Shown piece after piece: positions 1-5,796 of a DNA stretch of 10,778 nucleotides (the stretch's first letter is position 1; every line of letters starts with the position of its first letter). Under the pieces are notes generated by a model that saw only the letters and a program-made list of their open reading frames with translations, had not been told where the DNA came from and did not search any database. The position numbers and the translations under genes were made by a program. The DNA lies in NCBI GenBank assembly GCA_005882955.1, contig VBBB01000046.1, positions 11,620-22,397 of the forward strand. Direction: 5' to 3'. The DNA is from Candidatus Bathyarchaeota archaeon. GTDB lineage: Archaea > Thermoproteota > Bathyarchaeia > 40CM-2-53-6.

Positions 1-1
1 C

Positions 2-1243
2 AATCTTCAGGCGCGTGAAGCTGCAGCTACTCTTGTCACGATGCGCGACTATGAGGGTCCGTTGGTATGTCTCGGCATGAAGTCTGGATTCGGGCTTCGT
101 GTGACACCGGACCACTTGTTGCTCGATGGTCCGCGCTTCAGCTGGCGGCCAGCGAGGGAGATTCGCATCGGGGACCGCCTTCTGACCATTCAACGTCTTC
201 CTCAACGCAATGATCGGGTCCGGATATTGGATATCTTGCCCGACGATTGGATTGTTCAGCCATCACTGGAAGAACGGGCAGAACTTCGTAAGCGAGTGCT
301 CGAACGCTTTCGAAGCTTTGCTGCAGCCAGCCGACACTATGGTCTTCGGCGCGAAGCACTCACACTTAGGGGTAGAGACGCGATTCGTCTTGACACCTTT
401 AGACGATTATTGCTGGATTTGGACCTGAAGGAGTGGCGTGATCGCGCGTTTGCGTACGGCCGCCGCAAGAAAACAGAGCGGTTCCAGGTCGCCCACATCA
501 CGCCAGACCTCGCCTACATACTTGGTTTCATCTACGGCGACGGCTACGCCCGATCCAACTCGAAGCACTCTATCGTAAGAATCACACAAAGCGACTTGCA
601 CCGCAGACACATAGACCGCCTCCAACAAGCCTCCCAGGCGACCTTCAACACTGCTTGGCATGACAGCCTAAGGCCGGGCACACGCCAAGACTCATTCCGA
701 ATCCACAATCTCCGACGCGACTCGAACCTATTGTTTGCGCTATACGACTGGACGACCCGCAACACCCTAGAAAATCTTCTTCGTTTTGGTCAGGACACGC
801 TTGCCGGATTCCTCGCGGGATGTATGGATGCGGACGGGTGTGTCTCCACAAAGCACTATCGAAAAAGCGGCAGGGAATATCGCATGATCGACATAACTTT
901 CTCACTTTCAGATGATCTAGACACAAACCGAATGCTACTTTTGGCGTTGCGACGATTTGATGTGTACGCGAGAATTCGCCAGCAAAAAGGAGTGAAGATT
1001 GTTCAGATCACTGGTCGTGACGATGCAACGAGGCTCGTTAGAGTCTTATCTCCATATTCGATCAAGTGCGAAAAGATTCCTGTTCGATCGACCGCCATTT
1101 CCTCGGATAACGAAGAGGTCCCGGCGCCTTTGCTCGCGCAGGTTTTGAAAGAGATCCGGCCCGTTCCTAGTCAGCTTCTTCGAAGAGGGAGCTGGAGTAC
1201 GTTTTACGAGCTTCGAGCGGGAACGAGACGACCTTTCAAGTGA
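2..1243 (+). CDS. Intein N-terminal splicing part plus LAGLIDADG endonuclease (5' partial, ends at premature TGA)
   Basis: The frame is open from base 2, so the ATG at 41 is internal and the true start lies upstream in mcm. Counting from that Met: block B histidine is residue 25, and a W-x-x-A-x-E-I-x-x-GD segment (34-46) is typical of the end of the N-terminal splicing domain. A basic helical region at about 75-145 looks helix-turn-helix-like. The first LAGLIDADG helix is LGFIYGDGY (161-169, Asp167) and the second is a textbook LAGCMDADG (258-266, Asp265). Both metal-binding acids are present, so the endonuclease could be catalytically competent. Residues 380-400 start a second DNA-binding-like helix pair (FYELRAGTRRPFK), which the stop cuts short. 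The frame beyond the stop continues with plausible protein (GVRRLRDTLDEWL). A single CGA-to-TGA change would explain the break. Confidence 0.85.
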   Translation, partial: NLQAREAAATLVTMRDYEGPLVCLGMKSGFGLRVTPDHLLLDGPRFSWRPAREIRIGDRLLTIQRLPQRNDRVRILDILPDDWIVQPSLEERAELRKRVLERFRSFAAASRHYGLRREALTLRGRDAIRLDTFRRLLLDLDLKEWRDRAFAYGRRKKTERFQVAHITPDLAYILGFIYGDGYARSNSKHSIVRITQSDLHRRHIDRLQQASQATFNTAWHDSLRPGTRQDSFRIHNLRRDSNLLFALYDWTTRNTLENLLRFGQDTLAGFLAGCMDADGCVSTKHYRKSGREYRMIDITFSLSDDLDTNRMLLLALRRFDVYARIRQQKGVKIVQITGRDDATRLVRVLSPYSIKCEKIPVRSTAISSDNEEVPAPLLAQVLKEIRPVPSQLLRRGSWSTFYELRAGTRRPFK

Positions 1244-1441
1244 GGTGTTCGCCGCCTACGAGACACCCTTGACGAATGGTTGTCCTCGGAGCAAGCCGCG
1301 TCTCTCAGCGCCCTCTCGGCCTCTGACTATGCCATGGACGAGGTCATCTCGGTCAAGGTGGAATATTACAAAGGACCCGTCTATGACCTCCGCGTTCCCG
1401 AAGGGTCCAGTTTTCTCGCCGACGGAGTATGCGTCCACAAT
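2..1441 (+). mobile_element. MCM intein with LAGLIDADG homing endonuclease (5' end outside window)
   Basis: This is a protein-splicing element inside mcm. Visible splicing blocks are block B with the TxxH motif (TPDH, histidine codon at 113-115) and, at the far end, block F (VYDLRVPEGSSFLADG) followed by the terminal His-Asn (1436-1441). The +1 extein residue is Cys (1442-1444), the first residue of the MCM Walker B segment CIDELDKM. Between these blocks sits a two-motif LAGLIDADG (DOD-type) endonuclease. Block A, with the intein's first nucleophile, lies left of the window. Highly conserved ATP-binding motifs are typical intein insertion sites. The TGA at 1241 interrupts the element between endonuclease and block F, so cis-splicing is impossible unless that codon is read through. 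Confidence 0.88.
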
Positions 1442-1771
1442 TGCATTGATGAGCTTGACAAGATGCGTCCCGACGACAGGGTCGCTATTCACGAAGCTCT
1501 TGAACAGCAAACCGTGAGCGTGGCCAAGGGAGGAATCGTCGCTACTCTAAACGCTCGCGCCGCAGTCCTAGCAGCGGCCAATCCTTCGCTCGGGAGGTAT
1601 GAGCCTCATCGGAATGTGAGTGAGAACATCAACCTTCCAGTAACAATTCTCTCTAGGTTCGATCTGATCTTCATCATCAAGGAACAGCCTGAACCGGATT
1701 ACGACTCGCGAATGTCGGAGCACATCCTTGCCCTTCACAGGAGCAAAGTTAGCCCCGCGCAAATACATTAG
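1280..1771 (+). CDS. mcm: Intein C-terminal splicing domain fused to MCM AAA+ core (frameshifted fragment)
   Basis: This is the same frame as the preceding segment, resuming after the TGA. If translated on its own it could start at TTG 1280 or, more attractively, at ATG 1334. From ATG 1334 to the intein's last Asn is exactly 36 residues, the usual size of a C-intein. Numbered from the TTG, residues 34-54 are blocks F and G ending in His-Asn. Cys55 then begins MCM: Walker B CIDELDKM (55-62), the segment EALEQQTVSVAKGG (72-85), sensor 1 AAANPS (98-103, Asn101) and the arginine finger in SRFD (Arg126). The frame stops at TAG 1769, soon after the LALHRSK segment, where MCM should run on into its lid; the matching sequence continues in another frame. 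Identification as MCM is very secure. Whether this piece is expressed alone is unknown. Confidence 0.85.
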   Translation: MSSEQAASLSALSASDYAMDEVISVKVEYYKGPVYDLRVPEGSSFLADGVCVHNCIDELDKMRPDDRVAIHEALEQQTVSVAKGGIVATLNARAAVLAAANPSLGRYEPHRNVSENINLPVTILSRFDLIFIIKEQPEPDYDSRMSEHILALHRSKVSPAQIH

Positions 1772-2279
1772 CTTTGCAAAAAGAATCACGCCGGTCCTAA
1801 CTCCCGAGGCGGTTATCGAGCTACGCGACTTTTACCTGAAGATGAGATCGAAGGGAGGGGAAGATGCGGCAGTTGCCATTACTCCGCGGCAACTAGAAGC
1901 GCTTGTGAGAATTTCCGAAGCCCGGGCTCGCGCCTTTCTGCGCGATACCGTGACAGTTGAAGACGCGAAGAGTGCTATTCGGATAATGACTGTGTCGCTC
2001 TCGGACGTTGGGGTCGATGTCAAGACGGGTGCGATGGACATTGACGTGATAATGACTGGCAAGCCCCGCAGCCTCCGCGACTCGTTCCAGAGAGTAATTG
2101 AGACCGTTGCAGAAATGGAGCGGGAGACCGGAACGGTGGAGGAGACGGTTCTCATTGCCGCTCTTGTTGACAAGGAGAAGATGGAGGAGAGGGAAGCCCG
2201 ACGTCTCATCGGACAGTTGATTAAGGAAGGAATACTATACTCTCCCAAACCGGGAAGATTGAAGAGAACTGCGGGCTAG
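1728..2279 (+). CDS. mcm: MCM AAA+ lid and C-terminal winged-helix domain (frameshifted fragment)
   Basis: MCM-like sequence begins at about 1749 (LAPRKYISFAKR), matching the lid start usually written LLRKYIxYAR, and continues to a TAG at 2277. The nominal TTG at 1728 lies in bases that encode the previous segment in its frame, so it is probably not a real start. Visible parts, numbered from 1728, are the lid helices (28-40), the sensor-2 region ITPRQLEALVRISEA (51-65) with its conserved Arg, and a C-terminal winged helix (about 116-180). The C-terminus is a normal MCM end. The linker between LALHRSK and RKYIS is several residues shorter than I expect for the family, hinting at a small out-of-frame deletion. 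The hel308 start follows 32 bases after the stop. Confidence 0.82.
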   Translation: MPFTGAKLAPRKYISFAKRITPVLTPEAVIELRDFYLKMRSKGGEDAAVAITPRQLEALVRISEARARAFLRDTVTVEDAKSAIRIMTVSLSDVGVDVKTGAMDIDVIMTGKPRSLRDSFQRVIETVAEMERETGTVEETVLIAALVDKEKMEEREARRLIGQLIKEGILYSPKPGRLKRTAG

Positions 2280-2294
2280 TTTTTCTCTGATACT

Positions 2295-2300
2295 GAGGAG
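2295..2300 (+). promoter_or_regulatory. Shine-Dalgarno-like site for hel308
   Basis: GAGGAG lies 11 bases before the GTG at 2312. It supports GTG as the start, since no other start lies close to a comparable site. The spacing is slightly long. Confidence 0.45.
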
Positions 2301-2311
2301 TATCTGCAAGA

Positions 2312-4564
2312 GTGAGAATTAGAGAGCTTCAGTTAGACCCTCAAGTCGTAACTCTGCTAGAGGGTGAAGGTCTCGACTCGCTCTATCCGCCTCAAGAGGA
2401 TGCGATAAAGGCCGGAGTACTAGACGGGAAGAATCTAGTTCTGGCGAGTCCTACCGCGAGCGGTAAGACCCTAGTGGCCGAGATCTGTATCCTGAAACAT
2501 CTCCTTGAAAGGAATGGAAAGGCGATCTATCTAGCTCCTTTGCGTGCGCTGGCGAGCGAGAAGTTCAAGGAGTTTCAGAGATTCTCCTCGATAAAGAAGC
2601 CTAGCGGCGAACATCTGCGAATCGGAATATCCACAGGAGACTATGACAGTTCGGACCCGTGGCTTGGAAGGTACGACATCATAATCTCGACCAACGAGAA
2701 AGCCGATTCTCTCTTACGACATAGAGCTCCATGGATGAACGAGCTATCCCTCGTCGTCGCTGATGAGATTCATCTTCTAACTGAACATGAGAGGGGACCC
2801 ACCCTCGAAGTGGTTCTGACCCGGCTAACCGAGATCAACCCAGACATCCAAATGCTTGCCCTGAGCGCCACTGTCAGAAACGCAGACGAAGTAGGGCAAT
2901 GGTTGCAGGCGGGCTCCGTCACAACCGACTGGCGACCGGTCCCATTGAGGGAAGGCATTTACAATCTCGGCCAACTACAGTTCAATGACGGGTCCAGCAG
3001 AGCCATCCAGAGCGGAACCAAGACCCCAGTCTTGGATATCGCGCTCGACGTATTGAGCAGTGGAGGTCAAGCACTCATCTTCACCGAGACCCGTAGGTCA
3101 GCGGTGGAAATGGGACGAAAAGCTGCCCTCGCCGTCAAGCCCCGGCTCTCCAAGATCGAGGAACGCTCACTCAACACCACAGCTGAACGAATCCTCTCAT
3201 CAGGAGAGAAGACACGCCTTGGTGAGGCCCTTGCAAGCCAGATAGCTTCCGGTGCAGGATTTCACCACGCGGGACTCACAGGCCCCCACCGTGGCATAGT
3301 AGAAACGGCCTTTCGTGATGGGAGGATCAAGGTTCTCGCAGCGACCCCGACCCTGGCGGCCGGCGTAAACCTCCCCGCTAGAACAGTCATCATCAGCAGC
3401 TACGAGCGTTTCGAATCGGGACACGGACGCTATCCCATCAGCGTCCTAGAGTACAAACAGTTCTGCGGACGCGCCGGTCGACCAAAATACGACAAGTATG
3501 GAGAGTCAGTCTTGATTGCTAGAAATCAGGATGAGGCTGACTGGCTCATGGAGAACTACGTCATCGCCCAGCCTGAGAAACTCTGGTCAAAACTCGCCGT
3601 TGAGAAGATCCTGAGACCCCATGTCCTCTCGACCGTCGCCGCAGGCTACGCGAAGACTGAGGAAGGCTTGTACGAGTTCTTTGGACGAACCTTCTACGCC
3701 CACCAGTACGGACCGAGAATGATCAAGGGAAAGATCGGCGAGGTTCTCAAGTTCCTCGCGAAAGAAGAGATGGTCGTAATGGAGGGACGAGATTTGGAAG
3801 CCTCCAGATTCGGCAAGCGAGTATCTGAACTCTACATCGATCCCATGTCTGCAGTCATCATCCGGGACGGGCTCTACAACCGAGCCAAGAGGATGACAGA
3901 CTTCAGCCTTCTGCATCTAATATCAAGAACACCGGACTTGGCCCCGCGACCTAGACCAAGAGGAAGCGAACTGGACAAGCTGGGAGTAATGGCCGAGAGC
4001 CAGCGCGACGAGATCATGGGATACGCGCCCAACCAGTTCGAAGACCCAATAGCCTACGACGTATTCCTCTCAGAACTCAAAGCCAGCCTAGTTCTGTCAG
4101 ACTGGATAAGCGAATTCACAGAAGACCAGATTCTAGAAACCAGAAAAGTTGAGCCCGGTGATCTCCTAAGACTCGTCCAGGGAACAGAATGGCTTGTCTT
4201 CGCTGCTCAAGAGCTGGCTCGCCTCTTCGGCCACAAAGACCTTCTTGCAAATATGGAAATGCTCCGCGTACGCGTTTCCAAAGGCGTTGAGCCGGAGTTG
4301 GTCAAGCTGGTCGGCTTGGAAGGTGTCGGTAGGGTCCGCGCCCGTATGATGTACAGCGCAGGTCTGAAGAGCATTGACGATATTAAGGAGAGGAGTCTGA
4401 CAGAACTGACAGCCATTCCGACTATTGGACCCTCGCTAGCAAAGAGAATCAAGGAGCAAGCAGGCGGCCTCATCAAAGCAGAAGAATGGGAAAGGGCCAG
4501 ATCGACCAAGCCAGCCGAGGTAGAGCAGCAGATAATGCTTACCGAATACGAGGACACAGAGTAA
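2312..4564 (+). CDS. hel308: Hel308-family DNA repair/restart helicase
   Basis: A superfamily 2 (Ski2-like) ATP-dependent 3'-5' DNA helicase, known in archaea for unwinding at stalled replication forks. The 750 aa agree with the family's usual 700-750. Motifs in order: Q-motif-like YPPQEDAI (25-32), Walker A ASPTASGKT (45-53), motif Ia PLRALA (76-81), Walker B DEIH (151-154), motif III SAT (185-187), motif IV around LIFTETRRS (255-263), motif V AATPTLAAGVNLP (343-355), and motif VI QFCGRAGRP (383-391). The C-terminal third holds the winged-helix/ratchet region and a helix-hairpin-helix pair (about 666-718, LEGVGRVRAR and IPTIGPSLAKRI), both typical of Hel308. Start is GTG 2312 with an upstream GAGGAG. 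It sits 32 bases downstream of mcm, so co-transcription is likely and fits a replication/repair cluster. Unlike mcm it is fully intact. Confidence 0.93.
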   Translation: MRIRELQLDPQVVTLLEGEGLDSLYPPQEDAIKAGVLDGKNLVLASPTASGKTLVAEICILKHLLERNGKAIYLAPLRALASEKFKEFQRFSSIKKPSGEHLRIGISTGDYDSSDPWLGRYDIIISTNEKADSLLRHRAPWMNELSLVVADEIHLLTEHERGPTLEVVLTRLTEINPDIQMLALSATVRNADEVGQWLQAGSVTTDWRPVPLREGIYNLGQLQFNDGSSRAIQSGTKTPVLDIALDVLSSGGQALIFTETRRSAVEMGRKAALAVKPRLSKIEERSLNTTAERILSSGEKTRLGEALASQIASGAGFHHAGLTGPHRGIVETAFRDGRIKVLAATPTLAAGVNLPARTVIISSYERFESGHGRYPISVLEYKQFCGRAGRPKYDKYGESVLIARNQDEADWLMENYVIAQPEKLWSKLAVEKILRPHVLSTVAAGYAKTEEGLYEFFGRTFYAHQYGPRMIKGKIGEVLKFLAKEEMVVMEGRDLEASRFGKRVSELYIDPMSAVIIRDGLYNRAKRMTDFSLLHLISRTPDLAPRPRPRGSELDKLGVMAESQRDEIMGYAPNQFEDPIAYDVFLSELKASLVLSDWISEFTEDQILETRKVEPGDLLRLVQGTEWLVFAAQELARLFGHKDLLANMEMLRVRVSKGVEPELVKLVGLEGVGRVRARMMYSAGLKSIDDIKERSLTELTAIPTIGPSLAKRIKEQAGGLIKAEEWERARSTKPAEVEQQIMLTEYEDTE

Positions 4565-4664
4565 AATAATTCACGGTTGGATACCGGGCTTACGCACATT
4601 CTTGTTACAACATGCCTAACAGGTTAGAATCCCCGTTGGCACAGGTGTTGAGGCCGGCCGGCTA

Positions 4665-4922
4665 TTGCGTGCGGACATAATAGAAACTTTCCAAGCGACA
4701 GTTGTCCAATGTTTCAGCACAACCCTTGAGAACCTTTTCGGAAGACCTGTTAAAGAGCAAATGATGCGGATCCTGGCCGAACACAAAATTCCAAGGTCAG
4801 AAATCGGCGCCAGATTTGACGATGTTGCTAAAGTTCTGACCGACGTTTTCGGAAGTAGTTCTCGATTACTGATTTACAAGACAGTCGTCGAGTTGTACGA
4901 AGAGTACCTTCGGATTTTATGA
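4665..4922 (+). CDS. Small helical protein, NitrOD5-like (first copy)
   Basis: 85 aa, mostly helical, with no membrane segment or signal peptide. Key features are FQATVVQCF near residue 9, a TL pair near 20, and a C-terminal block LTDVFGSSSRLLIYKTVVELYEEYL. The spacing FQ..V, TL, L..VFGS, EL is shared with the product at 5178-5495, so the two are distant paralogues. The pattern (helix, loop, VFG-S/G-x, amphipathic helix) resembles small archaeal output-type domains I remember as NitrOD5, often found near signalling proteins; that name is from memory and uncertain. The TTG start is chosen because the frame is closed at TAA 4617 and no ATG or GTG lies in frame between. GAGG at 4650-4653 could serve as ribosome site. 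The 100-base gap before it holds only small inverted repeats and a GC-rich palindrome (4653-4662). Confidence 0.65.
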   Translation: MRADIIETFQATVVQCFSTTLENLFGRPVKEQMMRILAEHKIPRSEIGARFDDVAKVLTDVFGSSSRLLIYKTVVELYEEYLRIL

Positions 4923-4938
4923 TTCGCTCAGAGACCAG

Positions 4939-4947
4939 ATATTATTT
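4939..4947 (+). promoter_or_regulatory. Possible TATA box
   Basis: ATATTATTT stands out as A/T-rich in the gap between the two NitrOD5-like genes. With usual archaeal spacing transcription would begin near 4970, just ahead of the palindrome at 4990-5006. This would give a leader of about 200 bases for the operon starting at 5178. The match to the TATA consensus is weak and no clear BRE is seen. Confidence 0.3.
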
Positions 4948-4989
4948 CTAAGAGAGAGAGTGCTTGCGGACATCATTAAGCCCAGACAT

Positions 4990-5006
4990 TCATCGACCGT
5001 CGATGA
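4990..5006. promoter_or_regulatory. 17-bp palindrome, candidate operator
   Basis: TCATCGACCGTCGATGA has two perfect 8-base arms around one central base. Such symmetry fits binding of a dimeric winged-helix regulator, and a winged-helix protein is encoded in the next operon. A second inverted repeat, TGACTC (5004-5009) with GAGTCA (5024-5029), overlaps its right edge, so an RNA hairpin is an alternative. The rest of the 255-base gap (4923-5177) holds no recognisable tRNA or other RNA gene. Confidence 0.4.
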
Positions 5007-5131
5007 CTCCATCTACATTACTAGAGTCAGACAGAGTAGTTAGCGCTTGAGCGGCTGAATTGGTTTCGCAACCATTGTTCCAGTCTGGGTCTAATGCTGG
5101 TAACGAGAAGGTTATGCAGATTGGCGGCATC

Positions 5132-5140
5132 TGTTTAACA
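5132..5140 (+). promoter_or_regulatory. Possible TATA box for the KaiC operon
   Basis: TGTTTAACA is centred about 42 bases before the ATG at 5178, the same distance seen for the better TATA-like boxes of the genes at 7373 and 9591. The sequence match itself is weak. Confidence 0.28.
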
Positions 5141-5177
5141 GCAGAGTAAGAATAATCTGTAAGAACAAGGAAGAGAA

Positions 5178-5495
5178 ATGCGAAATTCTCCAGAATTTGT
5201 GAGCGCGTTCCAAGTGTCAGTCACAGAGGGGCTCGCTAATACTCTCGTGGCGATTGTGATGCAGACTCTGAAGAATGTACTCACGTACTCATTCGCGACA
5301 TATGCTGGGAAGCCCTTGGAACTTCACCAGGAACTCTCCAGGGTTTTCGGGTCCGGCGCGACAATTCTGGAGCGAATGATTACGAAGGAACTCTTCCAAA
5401 GACTATCCCTCCGTTATTCAAACGAGCTTGACTTTGAGACGAGTGTCAACCTAGCAAGGCGCGACATGAGCCTCAGCGAGCGAGGAAACAATTGA
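5178..5495 (+). CDS. Small helical protein, NitrOD5-like (second copy), first gene of KaiC operon
   Basis: 105 aa, predicted largely helical and soluble. Residues 10-75 align by eye with the 85-aa product at 4665-4922: FQVSVTEGL, a TL pair, then LSRVFGSGATILERMITKELFQRL. This second half strongly resembles the archaeal NitrOD5-type output domain (family name recalled, not searched). It has a charged C-terminal extension of about 25 residues (NLARRDMSLSERGNN) absent from the first copy. The ATG start is preceded by AGGAAGAG. The stop is one base before the next ATG, so translation is probably coupled to the winged-helix gene. In this context it is most likely a partner or effector in KaiC-linked signalling. 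No catalytic motif is visible. Confidence 0.75.
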   Translation: MRNSPEFVSAFQVSVTEGLANTLVAIVMQTLKNVLTYSFATYAGKPLELHQELSRVFGSGATILERMITKELFQRLSLRYSNELDFETSVNLARRDMSLSERGNN

Positions 5496-5496
5496 G

Positions 5497-5790
5497 ATGA
5501 GTGCAAACCAATTATTCCAGTCAATGTTGTCGTCTGAGATAAAGGGCGACCTACTCGTTCTCTTTCACAAGAACCCAGGGCTGATTGACAGTCTCGACGG
5601 TGTTGCCCGAAGAATTGGCAGAGTCGGCACGGCCATCCAGGCCGACGTTCAAGACATGGTGAACGTCCATATCTTAGGCACAAGACAGATCGGAGGTCGC
5701 GAGATACTTTTCCTAGACCGTTCTGGCGACAAGGCCGCCCAAGAAACTATCATGAATTATCTGAAGAATGTCAGAGGAAGCACAGAGTAG
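5497..5790 (+). CDS. Winged-helix protein, partner of KaiC-like ATPase
   Basis: 97 aa. The fold reads as a winged helix: helix 1 (about 13-25, SEIKGDLLVLFHKN), helix 2 (30-41, IDSLDGVARRIG), a recognition-type helix (43-56, VGTAIQADVQDMVN), then a two-strand wing (58-73, HILGTRQIGGREILFLD) and a final helix (78-92). This is the pattern of MarR/ArsR-like archaeal DNA-binding domains, although such domains also mediate protein contacts. ATG lies one base after the previous stop, and the KaiC gene starts 6 bases after this stop, so all three are one transcription unit. Small winged-helix proteins next to KaiC-like ATPases recur in archaeal genomes to my knowledge, suggesting a partner role. It may bind the palindrome at 4990-5006, but nothing in the sequence proves this. 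Confidence 0.78.
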   Translation: MSANQLFQSMLSSEIKGDLLVLFHKNPGLIDSLDGVARRIGRVGTAIQADVQDMVNVHILGTRQIGGREILFLDRSGDKAAQETIMNYLKNVRGSTE

Positions 5791-5796
5791 GTCAGA

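Larger units (their letters stand above)
2..2279 (+). pseudogene. mcm: MCM replicative helicase gene, 3' part, interrupted by intein, nonsense codon and frameshift
   Basis: Three consecutive open segments together cover the MCM C-terminal half plus an intein. Segments one and two share a frame and are separated only by a TGA at 1241-1243. Segment three is in the +1 frame relative to segment two. The host protein would be the hexameric 3'-5' DNA helicase that unwinds DNA at archaeal replication forks. The N-terminal domain and Walker A lie left of the window. Neither lesion can be removed by choosing another start, because the AAA+ core (Walker B, sensor 1, arginine finger) and the lid with the sensor-2 region lie in different frames. 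MCM is normally essential, so there should be another intact copy, a recoding or trans-splicing route, or an error in the sequence. I call it a pseudogene provisionally; identification as MCM is near certain. Confidence 0.6.

Noticed and set aside
1241..1243. TGA read as selenocysteine or as a sense codon
   Set aside because: No conserved Cys/Sec site is expected in this intein region, no SECIS-like element was recognised, and TGA ends several intact genes nearby.
1832..2248. 138-codon open frame on the - strand
   Set aside because: Antisense to the MCM lid and winged helix, Ser/Thr-rich translation without motifs.
4207..4599. 130-codon open frame on the - strand
   Set aside because: Antisense to the Hel308 C-terminus, which has a clear helix-hairpin-helix match.
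4620..4642. tRNA-like T-loop (AGGTTAGAATCCCC)
   Set aside because: The stem does not pair over five bases, and no D arm, anticodon arm or matching acceptor strand is found upstream in the 100-base gap.
4652..4662. GC palindrome GGCCGGCCGGC as operator
   Set aside because: Simple GC alternation just before a start codon; low information and no partner element, so not called.
5061..5074. Small hairpin TGGTT-TCGC-AACCA
   Set aside because: Only five pairs with no surrounding tRNA or box C/D layout; too small to call an RNA gene.
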